Below are positions 36,401 to 45,049 of a stretch of DNA of 64,000 bases, piece after piece. Positions within the stretch are counted from its first letter, which is position 1; each line of letters begins with the position of its first letter. The notes under the pieces were generated by a model, which worked only from the letters and a program-made list of their open reading frames with translations, was not told the origin of the DNA and did no database searches. Origin of the DNA: Rothia koreensis (GTDB taxonomy: Bacteria; Actinomycetota; Actinomycetes; Actinomycetales; Micrococcaceae). Where the stretch lies: assembly GCF_004136575.1 (NCBI RefSeq), contig NZ_NOIQ01000004.1, positions 56,439 to 120,438 of the forward strand, in the 5' to 3' direction. The translations under genes were made by a program, and so were the position numbers.

Positions 36401-36743
36401 GAACCCGGAGCAACCTCCGGCACCGGCGTCCGAGCTTTCCCCCACCCCCGAGCCTCCGGCGCCACCGGTTCGGCCGCCCGCCGGGCATCCCGACGTGCCT
36501 GAGGCATCAGGGCCCGCGGAACCCTCGAGACCATCGCCGGGCGAACCGTCCGTCGGCCCTCGCTCTCCCGGACCTGCAGCATCGACTGTCGCGTACGATC
36601 CTGCGGGCAAAGGTCCAACAGCACGCACGGGCAATACCGGAGAGGACAGCCACGATCCCGTCCTCGCGGGAGGTGCGGCCCTCGGGGGAACTCTGCTGGG
36701 GTACGGCATCTACCGCGCACGCCACCGAAGGATGGAGGAATAA
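33468..36743 (+). CDS. Antigen I/II-like cell-wall-anchored adhesin
   Basis: This 1091-aa surface protein starts at ATG 33468 and has a signal peptide cut after AEA (residue 44). A coiled stalk (about 95-180) has Tyr at 151, 158, 165 and 172 in exact heptads, like the Ala/Tyr repeats of streptococcal antigen I/II. A GbpC-like globular domain follows (about 185-450, with DGSSFTITYRNV and SSFWVG). After a Pro-rich break come three related beta domains (about 480-640, 640-800, 800-950). The last two share PHK...DG...EYRL, and both contain DDYDE followed by VL. A Pro-rich wall region follows, then TARTG (1051-1055), a membrane segment and the basic tail RARHRRMEE. A dedicated sortase gene follows. 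The ligand is unknown. Confidence 0.85.
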   Translation: MHSSREQGYSCRHGRSRTRARSVRVSTLSGLLIAAAATSHYAEAATPQHATAVTNREASNHRERVPVDSSVLDNAVAAAEEAGVRVERKTASPDVVDPDSVRERQESISRSYRDQANALGSVAEKARNERERHTKQVAESEARYRQASETYESEKKAYDAAKSDYDARKAAYDAHLKEQITDANPDVALTPGKLVHEQPFTISENRNSLFSVEGIENHPGQANQFDRHNNYNSDSVTHINPVDGSSFTITYRNVAKDKASGRTLDARILVSDVVTSATNAGEPAIEVFSNYSDNLALYKVTALKQTITFTYSDTGEDYANNYYVSFGSLNGQTGDGASRYEFASGTYTAGGDGVIATFLNPESEISPRSQPVHLASRREVPRAFMLPQGSNQSRSIEDTDPEIMRRLGVTFLAHNGSSFWVGTSGGSDGRDPDDVGGITATYNHVMLSADTVAPTESMPAPPTPPKPPVREVVPELDPIVATVEYHELYARGSGTVKTAPGEGKFVLPGQLTHQTVTKRTGFEPLRQFVVGDNIFATEDGRIPVSVDMSSVRVTSGSRDASDSFRLSQEETEFLGKKVLQVRAEAIDPASLPINTEFTLHIAPMALADGKADDLVDAGFGIVNGRLDYTEPHTYHEPSIEPHKHGLVPGTSTMVDGRTVTVGDTIEYRLLLDTSQLVDVAEPITRFGMLDDYDERHGHISTAAVRVLKLPADSDIAPTAPWDDLTRHGAEDVTDTFDVTDAGAQGISIMAKVVDGAPLPPLGFKYAISLPYTVSANADGEIRNSAWEIVNDHKVQTETVVNGMKGIRPHKDIVVSAKDQSSLDGKEIHRGQTFEYRLDSSVRPSHYAGRTVEWSVFDDYDESHDRYDGDFTVLSRSDFVLDDGTAVSAGQDITRFFAQKIDARSGAVTFAATEDLLKVLNLDKNLEKEQSWSVYARMTRIAAGDVENTFTESYNGTWSDSNTVRTRTPEPPAPQPRPKNPEQPPAPASELSPTPEPPAPPVRPPAGHPDVPEASGPAEPSRPSPGEPSVGPRSPGPAASTVAYDPAGKGPTARTGNTGEDSHDPVLAGGAALGGTLLGYGIYRARHRRMEE

Positions 36744-37571
36744 ATGCTTCACCCGCGGGCGGCATCGTGGCCGAGTCATTCTCCCAGAAGCACCGCTGCG
36801 CGGCCGGGTGCGGGACGCGGCCCTCGCCGCGGACGGGCAATGATCTGCGCCGGGCTCCTGATTCTGCTCCTCACGGCCCTGGCACAGTGCGAAAGCATGC
36901 GAAACGTTCCGCTCCCCCTGCGGAACCCGGAGCTCATGTTCCGTCCTGTCTCGGCCTCGCCCGAGGGGCACCGACTCGTGGACCGCGGTCCCGACCGGAC
37001 TGCTCTGGACGCGGACACCGGCGGTCAATACGCCCCGCGACCTCACCGCGCATTCCGTCATGCGTCCTGCCAGGCCACCACGGACCCGGATCCGGGGCCT
37101 CCGATCCGAGCGAACAGCTGGCGTGCGTCGTCGTTGGCGGCGCAGGCGAGCTTTGCCCCGGTCAGAGCCACCGAATCCGGCGAAGTTCCCTTGCCGGACG
37201 CCCCCGGTGGCTCCTGGGACGACCGGTCCGCCCCGGCCGGTTCTACCACCGGCTCCACGTTCGTGGCCGGGCATGTCAACCATTCCTCTGGCCGGCTGTC
37301 CCCGTGGGGGCGATTGCACGACCTGGAACCGTGTGCGCCCATCGAGGTCGCCGATTCGAACGGTGGCATCCACACCTACCGCGTCACCGACCTCTACGTC
37401 GTTCCCCAGGAACGACTCAAAGACCTCACTGCTCTGGTAGCAAAGACGGGCCCCCCGAGGCTCCACCTCGTGACCTGCTCCGGTCCAGAGGTCTCAGAGG
37501 TCGCGGACGGCCGGTTCGATTACCAGGACAATCTGGTGGTCCGGGCCGAATTGGTCCAAGAACCGGCGTGA
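36744..37571 (+). CDS. Sortase (class E/F-like) dedicated to the adjacent adhesin
   Basis: This 275-aa protein has an N-terminal signal anchor (about residues 33-50), a low-complexity linker and a C-terminal sortase domain. His177 lies in VAGHVNHSSG, Cys245 in LHLVTCSGP and Arg267 in NLVVRAEL, giving the full His-Cys-Arg set. The ATG directly follows the TAA of the adhesin and uses GGAGGA inside that gene's end, so the two are translated as a pair. The anchor site it would cut in the adhesin is TARTG, close to the LAXTG signals of class E enzymes. Confidence 0.88.
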   Translation: MLHPRAASWPSHSPRSTAARPGAGRGPRRGRAMICAGLLILLLTALAQCESMRNVPLPLRNPELMFRPVSASPEGHRLVDRGPDRTALDADTGGQYAPRPHRAFRHASCQATTDPDPGPPIRANSWRASSLAAQASFAPVRATESGEVPLPDAPGGSWDDRSAPAGSTTGSTFVAGHVNHSSGRLSPWGRLHDLEPCAPIEVADSNGGIHTYRVTDLYVVPQERLKDLTALVAKTGPPRLHLVTCSGPEVSEVADGRFDYQDNLVVRAELVQEPA

Positions 37572-37589
37572 TGACCGTTCGGAGGGGCC

Positions 37590-39038
37590 TTAGTCCTCGA
37601 GGTGCTCGATGTCGTCGAATGCCTCGGTCCTGACGCCCTTGCGGTGCACGAAGAACCAGTTGATCAGCCCCAGCACGATACCGATGACCAACAATGCACC
37701 GGCAATTTCGTACTGAATCCACGCCGACCGGTCCCGAACCCAGGGCCCGGCCAAGTAGATACAAGTAATCACACCGAGGATGGGAACGATCGTTGGGGCC
37801 CTGAATGCACCTGAAGGAGTGGGATCGCGCCTGAGCACGAGGAGCGCGACATTGACGACGGCGAAGACGCACAGCAACAACAGCGCGGTCGTTCCTCCGA
37901 GGGCTCCGACGATGCTCTCCTGCCCACTGAGATTCACATACAGAATCAACCCGATAGCGAGAATCGTGGTGAAGATGATCGAGACCCATGGCGAGCGACG
38001 CTTCGGCAGCACACCCGCGAACGGTTTGGGCAGAACGTGCTGCTTGGCGAGCCCATAGAGAAGACGGCTTGCCATCAGCATGTTGATCAGGGCGGTGTTG
38101 ACCACAGCGAAGATCGTCAGGAACGGGAAGATCACGTCAACCGGGATACCCGGGGCACCCACGCGCACCACGTCGAGAAGAACGCCGGCATCCGGGTTCT
38201 TCGGGTTTGCGATGTCCCCCGGTGGAATCACGATCGTCACCGTGACCGCAACGAGGATATAGATGATCACGCAGACACCGAGCCCGGTCAGCATCATCCG
38301 TGGCATGTCCCTCTTCGGGTTCTTGCATTCCTCGACCAAGTTGACTGAATCCTCGAAGCCGACCATGGCAAAGAAAGCAACAGAGGTTGCCATGGTGACG
38401 GCTGCGAACATGTTCCGGTCGCTGTGGTTCTCGAAGACGACAATGCGTCCGAGCTCGCCCTGGCCACCGATGATGGCCGCGAAACCGATCGCGATGACGA
38501 TTCCCATCGCCAGCAAGGTCACACACGTGAGGATCACATTGAACTTCACACTCTCACCGATACCGCGAAGGTTCACCAGACCCAGCACCACGATGATGGC
38601 GACGGCCGAGAGCATGGAGGCCGTGGGACCGTTGGGGATGCCTGGGATGAACTCGCCGATACCGATCAGCAGGTTCTTGCCCACCAAAGTCGATGAGGTT
38701 GCGGCGCTGGTGATACCCGAACACGCGACCGCGAAGGCCACGATGAAGGTCACGAAGTGGATGCCGAAGGCCTTGTGTATATACAGCGCCGCACCGGCAG
38801 CCTGTGGGTACTTGGTCACCAGCTCCAAGTAGGAGAAAGCAGTGAACGTGGCAACCACGAAAGCCACGAGGAACGGCAACCAGGCCACGCCGCCCACTTC
38901 TTTGGACACGGGCCCCGTGATGGCGAAGACGCCCGCTCCGATCACGTCCCCAATGATCAGGAGGACAAGTAGCTTCGGGCCGATGACTTTTTTGAGCTCT
39001 CTCGGTTCGGTGCTCGTCTCAGCTGCTTCGGTACTCAC
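37590..39038 (-). CDS. APC-family amino-acid permease
   Basis: This 482-aa protein has about 12-13 membrane segments and APC-family motifs: GDVIGAGVFAITG in helix 1, GFEDSVNLVEECKNPKRDMP in the helix 6-7 loop, and ALINMLMASRLLYGLA. It probably takes up an amino acid or amine with protons. It converges on the sortase gene (18-bp gap) and stands alone. The substrate cannot be deduced; the genes across the divergent region are a VOC protein and a flavin reductase. Confidence 0.9.
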   Translation of the reverse strand: MSTEAAETSTEPRELKKVIGPKLLVLLIIGDVIGAGVFAITGPVSKEVGGVAWLPFLVAFVVATFTAFSYLELVTKYPQAAGAALYIHKAFGIHFVTFIVAFAVACSGITSAATSSTLVGKNLLIGIGEFIPGIPNGPTASMLSAVAIIVVLGLVNLRGIGESVKFNVILTCVTLLAMGIVIAIGFAAIIGGQGELGRIVVFENHSDRNMFAAVTMATSVAFFAMVGFEDSVNLVEECKNPKRDMPRMMLTGLGVCVIIYILVAVTVTIVIPPGDIANPKNPDAGVLLDVVRVGAPGIPVDVIFPFLTIFAVVNTALINMLMASRLLYGLAKQHVLPKPFAGVLPKRRSPWVSIIFTTILAIGLILYVNLSGQESIVGALGGTTALLLLCVFAVVNVALLVLRRDPTPSGAFRAPTIVPILGVITCIYLAGPWVRDRSAWIQYEIAGALLVIGIVLGLINWFFVHRKGVRTEAFDDIEHLED

Positions 39039-39289
39039 GGGAGAACCCCTCTATCAGTCGATGCGCGTGTCTTGCACGTCACTCTACGGTGTGATTCGGC
39101 GTGCAGGGGCACAATTCAATCACGGATTCACCGACATTGGCCCCTCCCCTGACAAGCGACGACGCCCGACTGCCTGTTCACAACCCGGAAATCACGCGAG
39201 ACCTACCGCATTGCCGACGAGGAGCGCAGTATGGGAGTACGAGAACAGAGACATGCATCACTGTCGCACCCGGGAAGAGGACTGAACAG

Positions 39290-39679
39290 ATGAAGACCGT
39301 GAGCTCAACCGTAGTCTTCGACACGAACGACATCGAGACGGAGACGGCCTTCTGGGCCGCGCTGATCGGGGGCGAGGTCGATGAGGAGGACCGCGACGAC
39401 CCGCACTGGCGAGACATCCTGGTGGGCGGTGAATTGCGCGTCTCCGTTCAATACGCCGAGGACCACATTCCGCCGACGTGGCCGCCCGAGGAAGGAGATC
39501 AGCACCAGCAGGTGCACGTGGATTTCCACGTCGAGCCGGAAGACTTCGAGGATGCGTGCCGCGAGGCGCTCTCGCTGGGAGCGACGTCGATCAGAGAGCC
39601 CCGCGACAAGAACGCCTCCCACGGTTTCCACGTCTTCGCCGACCCATCAGGCCACCCCTTCTGCATCTGCTGGGTGTGA
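39290..39679 (+). CDS. Glyoxalase/bleomycin-resistance (VOC) family protein
   Basis: This 129-aa VOC-fold protein begins with the STVVFDTNDIETETAFW pattern and ends in HGFHVFADPSGHPFCICWV, both typical of the glyoxalase-like subgroup. A central QVHVDFHVEPED is also present. ATG 39290 follows AGAGGA; upstream in-frame starts lack one. Function is unknown: the family includes metal-dependent dioxygenases, lyases and sequestration proteins. It precedes the flavin reductase gene by 50 bp. Confidence 0.85.
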   Translation: MKTVSSTVVFDTNDIETETAFWAALIGGEVDEEDRDDPHWRDILVGGELRVSVQYAEDHIPPTWPPEEGDQHQQVHVDFHVEPEDFEDACREALSLGATSIREPRDKNASHGFHVFADPSGHPFCICWV

Positions 39680-39729
39680 CGGCACGGCTCCGTGCGATGC
39701 TGGGACGAGGCATCAATCCCTGGAGGGCC

Positions 39730-40275
39730 ATGAACACCACGAGCATCACGATTGTTACCGGAGGGCTTGCCCTCCACTCCTCGTCCGCGCAGCTGGCCGA
39801 CCGGTTCAAGGACGCCGTCAAGGAAGAAATCTCCGGTCGCGGACTCGAACCGAGAATCCGCACCCACCACCTGAGCCAGTTCTGCTACGAGATCGCCGAC
39901 TTCATCACGAACGGATACCCCGAGGGCGAGTTGGAGAGTCTCCTCAACGAGGTAACCTCCGCCGACGGCGTCATCACCGTCTCCCCGACGTTCCAGGGCA
40001 GTTATTCCGGGCTCTTCAAATCCTTCTGGGATCTGATGTCGGCCGAGGACTTCGAGGGCAAACCCCTCCTTCTGGGAGCCACGGGCGGCTCGCCGCGACA
40101 GTCCATGGTCCTCGAATACTCGATGCGACCGCTGTTCACGTTCCTCCATGCCGACGTCGTCCCGACCGGCGTCTACGCAACCTCGACCGAGCTGTCCTCA
40201 GAACACACGCTGGAGGACCGCATCGGACGAGCGGCACGGGAGTTCGCGCAGAAGGTCGTCCCGGAGACCGAGTAA
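39730..40275 (+). CDS. NADPH-dependent FMN reductase-family protein
   Basis: This 181-aa flavodoxin-fold protein has a phosphate-binding loop at GGLALHSSSAQLAD, then ADGVITVSPTFQGSYSGLFK and the FMN-contacting GATGGSPRQS. This matches the CE1759/MsuE-like subgroup of NAD(P)H:FMN reductases. ATG 39730 follows GGAGGG. It may supply reduced flavin or act as a quinone reductase. It converges on the M20 amidohydrolase gene. Confidence 0.88.
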   Translation: MNTTSITIVTGGLALHSSSAQLADRFKDAVKEEISGRGLEPRIRTHHLSQFCYEIADFITNGYPEGELESLLNEVTSADGVITVSPTFQGSYSGLFKSFWDLMSAEDFEGKPLLLGATGGSPRQSMVLEYSMRPLFTFLHADVVPTGVYATSTELSSEHTLEDRIGRAAREFAQKVVPETE

Positions 40276-40320
40276 GCCGCCCCCGGAGTCCACGACGGCG
40301 GGCAAGGCTCCCGCAGAGAA

Positions 40321-41484
40321 TCACGCGGAGAGGATCCCGCCGGCTCCGATATATCCGGCCATCATGGCCCTGGCGACGTTGCGAAGATCGTCGTCGTCCG
40401 GGAGGAACGTCGAGGAATGCAGGCTCTCCGACGTCCCGGTGCCGACGAACAGCATGAGGGACGGAAGCGATTCGGCGTAGAACGCGAAGTCGTCGGCCCC
40501 CAGCGATCTCATGTCTTCGACGACCGAGAAGCCGCGGTTCACCAGAACCTCGTGAGCGGATTCGGTCACGGCGGGGTCATTGAACAAGACCGGCTCTCCC
40601 GCGGTGATGCGAACGTCCGCCGTGCAACCATGCACCTCGGCGATCCCGTTCGCGATGTCGCAGACCTTCTGGCGCAGCTGCTGCCGCGTCCGCTCGTCCA
40701 ATGACCGCAACGTACCGGAAACCGTAGCTTCGCCCGGGACCACGTTGGCCGCCTCACCCGCGGCAAACGAAGAAACACCCAGCACGGCGGGACTCATCGG
40801 GTCCACCAACCGGCTCACCACGCTCTGGAGCCCGACCACAACCTGCGACGCGGCGAACAACGAATCGTTGGTCAGGTGAGGGTAGGCGGCGTGGCCAGGG
40901 GTTCCCCGAATCGTCATATGAAACTCGTCGGCGGCGGCGTTGACCCCGCCGGGAGTGCAGGACACATGGCCTGCGTCCAAGGTCGACTGCACGTGGGTTC
41001 CGATCATGGCGCCGCACTGCTGGTCCGTCAGAACCCCCGAATCCGCGATGTCCTCGGCCCCCGAGGGATACGTTTCCTCGCGCGGCTGGAGCACGGCCAG
41101 AGCCGGCCAGGGGGCTCCCGCGTCGCGCACCGCCGACATGACGGCGACCAAGGCTGCCATGTGGACATCGTGTCCGCACGCATGCATGGCACCCAGGTTC
41201 TCCGACCGCCACGAGGCCTCGGTTTCTTCGACGACCGGCAAGGCATCCAGCTCCGCCCGCAGTCCGACGGCCGGTCCGGACCCTCCGACTCGACACACCG
41301 CACCCGTGCCGGCGAGATGCATCACCGACTCCGGGTCGACCACCCCGTCCAAGTGTTTGAGGACTGTGTCCCGGGTCCCCGCCTCCTTGCCGGAGACCTC
41401 CGGGACGCGATGCAGAGTTCTTCGAAGCTCACGGGCCGCGGGCATGTGAGCGTCCAGGGCTTCCCACAATCGGTTCTCGTTCAT
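40321..41484 (-). CDS. M20-family amidohydrolase/carboxypeptidase
   Basis: This 387-aa metallopeptidase has LHRVPEVSGKE, LRAELDALPV, the metal motif MHACGHDVHM, and a later GTPGHAAYPH dimerisation segment. An E is present in the REET active-site segment. It matches the M20D group that hydrolyses N-acyl or amide-linked amino acids (hippurate, indole-acetyl amino acids). The ATG at 41484 overlaps the stop of the amidohydrolase gene (ATGA). It is the last gene of the RpiR-linked operon, so it may release an amino acid from an acylated substrate. Confidence 0.9.
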   Translation of the reverse strand: MNENRLWEALDAHMPAARELRRTLHRVPEVSGKEAGTRDTVLKHLDGVVDPESVMHLAGTGAVCRVGGSGPAVGLRAELDALPVVEETEASWRSENLGAMHACGHDVHMAALVAVMSAVRDAGAPWPALAVLQPREETYPSGAEDIADSGVLTDQQCGAMIGTHVQSTLDAGHVSCTPGGVNAAADEFHMTIRGTPGHAAYPHLTNDSLFAASQVVVGLQSVVSRLVDPMSPAVLGVSSFAAGEAANVVPGEATVSGTLRSLDERTRQQLRQKVCDIANGIAEVHGCTADVRITAGEPVLFNDPAVTESAHEVLVNRGFSVVEDMRSLGADDFAFYAESLPSLMLFVGTGTSESLHSSTFLPDDDDLRNVARAMMAGYIGAGGILSA

Positions 41485-42617
41485 GCATCCAATCCATAGA
41501 CACATCGTGCATTGTCTCTGGCCACCATCTCGGCAACGCGACATGCGTCCGAGGCCGACCACTCGCCGTCCTGAACCCATTGCCGAAGGACTGCTGCCGT
41601 ACCCCGTCGCCACAGCACGGACCCCAGGTAATGGAGCTCGGGCGGACCCCACGCGTCCGAGGAATAGAGCAGCTTGCCGAACGGTGCCAGCTCCATACTT
41701 TCGGCGATGACCCTGGACGAAGCGGCGCCCGTGTAGTTGATGCCGAGCCCCACGTCCATGTACACGTGCGGAAACACGTGGGCGAGGTATCCCGCCATCC
41801 GGTGGTACGGGTAGCAGTGCAGCAGCATCACGCGCACGCCGGTCGGCTCCACGGTCCGCAGCCACTCGGTCAGCAGAGCGGGATTGCACCGGTGCATGTC
41901 CAAGTCCGGGTCCCCGAACCCCACGTGCAATTGCAACGGCATCCCGGTGTCGCAGGCCGCGAAGAGCAGAAACCGCAGAAGGACCGGGTCTTCGACGCGC
42001 GGACGCGTTCCGGACTCGAACGTCGTCATCCAGGCCCGTGCCGCGGCCTTCACCTCGGCACTCGTCGGACGGGTTGGCTCGAAGTCGAAGCCGTACCTGT
42101 ACGCCACGATGGATTTCCAGCCGACCGCGGTTCGCGCCGCTTCGTCCAGGGCCTCCCGGAATCGCTGTTCCAGTTCCTCCGGTTCACAGGTCAGGGCAAC
42201 GTCCTCGAGCGTGGATTCCAGCCGGACGATCTCTCGAGACCGCCCGTCCAGCTCGGCTTCCATGCGCTCCACGTCCCAGATGTCGTCCGCCGAGAAACCG
42301 GTGTCGACCACCCAGTCCCCGACACCGGCCGCGCCCAGGAACAGCCTCGCCAGTTCCCCGGGCGACCAGGTCGCTCTGGCGTCCCAATAGTCGTCGGCGG
42401 CAACGCGTTCCGGAAGCCCCAGCAGAGGGGCGCAATGCCTTCGCACGGCAAAGCCCAGCTGGGAATCGAAGGCGGTGAGCCCGGGCGGCTGGGGCCGGTC
42501 GGACTCGGAAATCAGCGATTCGAAGCCATCGCGGTCGACCTCCAGAGCCAGGGGCCCGTGAACGTGGTGGTCGACGAGTCGAACCGTCGCCAGGGTTTCG
42601 TCGAGATCAGTAGGCAT
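41481..42617 (-). CDS. Amidohydrolase of the FluG/NodGS N-terminal type
   Basis: This 378-aa amidohydrolase-2 family TIM barrel has LVDHHVHGPL at its start (metal His pair), LQLHVGFGDPD, LLHCYPYHR and YSSDAWGPPELHYLG near the end. These resemble the amidohydrolase half of fungal FluG and plant NodGS. The start at ATG 42617 overlaps the end of the glutamine-synthetase-like gene by 11 bp. In FluG and NodGS the two activities are one protein; here they are two coupled genes. The substrate is unknown. Confidence 0.85.
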   Translation of the reverse strand: MPTDLDETLATVRLVDHHVHGPLALEVDRDGFESLISESDRPQPPGLTAFDSQLGFAVRRHCAPLLGLPERVAADDYWDARATWSPGELARLFLGAAGVGDWVVDTGFSADDIWDVERMEAELDGRSREIVRLESTLEDVALTCEPEELEQRFREALDEAARTAVGWKSIVAYRYGFDFEPTRPTSAEVKAAARAWMTTFESGTRPRVEDPVLLRFLLFAACDTGMPLQLHVGFGDPDLDMHRCNPALLTEWLRTVEPTGVRVMLLHCYPYHRMAGYLAHVFPHVYMDVGLGINYTGAASSRVIAESMELAPFGKLLYSSDAWGPPELHYLGSVLWRRGTAAVLRQWVQDGEWSASDACRVAEMVARDNARCVYGLDA

Positions 42618-43905
42618 GAGCCACCTTTCGGCAGACCTCGAGCGGGTCGAGCCCATCGACCGCCGCGAGGTCCGCCTTCTTGACGTCCACATAGGTCCGA
42701 AGGAGTTTCGGGTCGAACCAGGAGGTGGCGATGTCGTCCGAGGTCAGTGCAGTCAGAGCGTCGTTGACGTCGGTCGGCAATTTCGGTGTCCGGGCGAGAT
42801 CTTCCGTCGGGGCGTCCTCCTGCCAGATCCTCTCCCTGCGGTAGTTCCTCCGGATGCCTTCCATTCCCGCACGGACGATGGCGCCGACGGCCAACCACGG
42901 ATTGCTCGTCGCATCCGCGGCACGGTACTCGAGGTTGAACTGGTGCTGGGGGCGGCCACCACCCAACGTGCTCGTCGGGCAGATTCGCACCAGAGCCTCC
43001 CGGTGGTACTCGCCGAGGAAGACACCGCCAACGCTCCACCGATGCGGGCTCAGTCGCAGGTACGACGACGGGCTGCACGCCGTCAGCGCCGACAGCGCCC
43101 GGGCGTGCTTGATGATTCCGGCCGCGAATTGGGCGCCGACCTCGGCCAGGTCGGAAGGTTGTTCGGGGTCGTGCAGAACAGGGGCACCGGTGGTGCCGTC
43201 CCGGAGGGAGAAATGGATGTGGACACCGTTTCCCGATCCTTCGGGGTCCAGAAGGGGCGCGAAGGATGCGGTTCGACCACGTCGTCGCGCGAGATCCCTG
43301 ACCAGGTCCCGGAGGACGACGGCGCGGTCGGCCGCTTCCAGGGCACCGGTGGGCCGGAGGGTGATCTCGAACTGATCCCGGCCGTACTCGGGCAACCACG
43401 TCTCCGGCTCCAGCCCCACGTGGTTGAGAAGATCCACCAGGTCGGTCCCGAACGGCTCCGCCGCCCGGAACCGTTCGAAGGAGAACGGGGCGGTTTCCTC
43501 GGCACCGGTCATGCTGAACTCGTGCTCGAAGGAGGCCACGACCTCCAGACCGGTCAGCTCCTTGAATTCGTCGAGAGCATTGCGTGCGAACGTCCGCGGG
43601 CAGCACTCCCACGGGGAACCATCCGGAAGGGTCTGGTCCGCAAGGTAGAAGTTCAGGCCAGGAGCTTCCCCGTCGGCAGGCACGGTCACCACGGAACCGG
43701 CGTCGGGAATCAGGCGAAGATCACCTGTCGCCCCGAAAACATTGTCCTCCGCGATGCTTCCGAAAGCCCCGATGGCCAGGTTCGCCGGAACCCATCCGAC
43801 GCCTTTGGTCAGCACCGAAGGCGTTTCCTTCCCGGGAACCGAACGTCCTCGGGTCTGTGCCGAGATGTCGTTGGTTGCGATGAAAGTCAGGGGTGATGTT
43901 GGCAT
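42607..43905 (-). CDS. Glutamine-synthetase-family ligase (GlnA-like/NodGS type)
   Basis: This 432-aa protein has GS catalytic motifs: EHEFSM in the beta domain, GRDQFEITLRP, GNGVHIHFSL for the adenine/glutamate pocket, and NLEYRAADATSNPW with the conserved Arg. The usual NRR..YK and Tyr adenylylation context is altered, as in gamma-glutamylamide synthetases such as PuuA. I chose ATG 43905; a longer frame reaches 43992. It is the first gene of an operon with two amidohydrolases, behind a GTAA-N6-TTAC site. It may gamma-glutamylate an amine rather than ammonia. Confidence 0.88.
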   Translation of the reverse strand: MPTSPLTFIATNDISAQTRGRSVPGKETPSVLTKGVGWVPANLAIGAFGSIAEDNVFGATGDLRLIPDAGSVVTVPADGEAPGLNFYLADQTLPDGSPWECCPRTFARNALDEFKELTGLEVVASFEHEFSMTGAEETAPFSFERFRAAEPFGTDLVDLLNHVGLEPETWLPEYGRDQFEITLRPTGALEAADRAVVLRDLVRDLARRRGRTASFAPLLDPEGSGNGVHIHFSLRDGTTGAPVLHDPEQPSDLAEVGAQFAAGIIKHARALSALTACSPSSYLRLSPHRWSVGGVFLGEYHREALVRICPTSTLGGGRPQHQFNLEYRAADATSNPWLAVGAIVRAGMEGIRRNYRRERIWQEDAPTEDLARTPKLPTDVNDALTALTSDDIATSWFDPKLLRTYVDVKKADLAAVDGLDPLEVCRKVAHAY

Positions 43906-43981
43906 AATTTTCCGCTCGTTTTCGAAGGAAAGATGCAATTCTGGATCTTGCGTTTCACGAACCGCATTTTGTCGTTCTACA

Positions 43982-43995
43982 GTAACGCACATTAC
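43982..43995. promoter_or_regulatory. Candidate RpiR operator upstream of the GS-amidohydrolase operon
   Basis: GTAACGCACATTAC is a GTAA-N6-TTAC palindrome. On the coding strand it reads TGTAATGTGCGTTAC, which nearly matches TGTAATGTGTATAAC in front of the APC permease (45049-45063). Two matching sites flanking one regulator gene support a shared operator. Confidence 0.6.
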
Positions 43996-44043
43996 ACGCC
44001 CAGGGAGACGCGGACCACACCGGAGACCCCGAGAGCCGGCCCA

Positions 44044-44952
44044 TCAGCCCTCGCCCAACAGCTCCTCGAAAGCGACAACTCTCTGCTTCCCCGCATCCCC
44101 GAGTCGCTCGGTGACCGCGCCGACCAAGGCCTCCGTGAGCGCCGTGGCGGCGGTCAGCGAATCGAAGGGCGAGGCAGATTCGACCTCGCTCGAAAGAACC
44201 GTCCGGGCCACATCGGAGACAGGCGACAACCGGTGATCGGTCATCAGACACACCGAGGCACCACGCCCGTGAGCCAATTCGGCCAAGCGAGCGGAATCGG
44301 AGGAGTACCGCCGGTAGTCGAACAGAACCAGCACGGACGCGTCGTCCATGTCCAAGATCCCGCTGCGCCAGGAATTCTCGTCGTGCGCCAGAACGGTCAC
44401 TCCGCGCCGTAGCATCGCGAGGTGGTCCGCGAAGTATCCCGCCAGGTAGTGACTGAACCGGCCCCCGGTGACGACGATGCGGCGCTTCGGATCGGACAGC
44501 AGATCCACCGTCGCGGAGAACTCCGACTCCGGAACCTGCTCGAACGTGGTCGAGAGCATGTGCGAGAAGGACTCGAGAGACCGCTCGAGCACCCCCTCCC
44601 CTCCAACGCCTGACTTGCGCCGATACTGCGCCACTGGGGATCCTTGAGCGTTGATCTCGGCCACGAGGCGGCGTTGGACGTCCGGCCACCCGGTGAACCC
44701 AATCCTCGAGGCAAAACGCAGAACCGTCGGCGCACTCACCCCGGACATGGTCGCAACTTCGGCCACCGTCGTGAGACCGGCACTCGGGTAACGCGCCAGC
44801 AGCACCCGGGCCACTTTCCGCTCCCCCTTGGTCATGCAATCCATCCGTTGGCGCACCAGCTCACGCACTTCCGTGCGCTCGTCGCCATCGACCTCCGAGG
44901 CCTCCCCCTCTGTGCGTTCCCTCAAGGACTCACCACCAGAACCTATGCGCAT
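44044..44952 (-). CDS. RpiR/MurR-family transcriptional regulator
   Basis: This 302-aa regulator has an N-terminal HTH_6 domain (MTKGERKVARVLLARYP, then EVATMSGVSAPTVLRFASRI and GFTGWPDVQRRL). Its SIS domain (about residues 120-270) holds RRIVVTGGRFSHYLAGYFADH and VLVLFDYRRY. The start at ATG 44952 has GAGGAAAAG upstream; the frame is open further. SIS domains bind phosphosugars or other small ligands. It lies between the permease and the GS operon, both preceded by the same candidate site, so it probably controls both. Confidence 0.88.
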   Translation of the reverse strand: MRIGSGGESLRERTEGEASEVDGDERTEVRELVRQRMDCMTKGERKVARVLLARYPSAGLTTVAEVATMSGVSAPTVLRFASRIGFTGWPDVQRRLVAEINAQGSPVAQYRRKSGVGGEGVLERSLESFSHMLSTTFEQVPESEFSATVDLLSDPKRRIVVTGGRFSHYLAGYFADHLAMLRRGVTVLAHDENSWRSGILDMDDASVLVLFDYRRYSSDSARLAELAHGRGASVCLMTDHRLSPVSDVARTVLSSEVESASPFDSLTAATALTEALVGAVTERLGDAGKQRVVAFEELLGEG

Positions 44953-45049
44953 CTCTTTTCCTCGTCTACCGGAACCATCCCCAGTGTCGCACCACGCCGC
45001 AGGGCTTCGCGAAATATTTTTTACACTCTTGCCCTGGACGAGCCAACCT

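Noticed and set aside
35112..36488. Minus-strand frame inside the adhesin region
   Set aside because: It is antisense to conserved adhesin domains and lacks start signals and family features.
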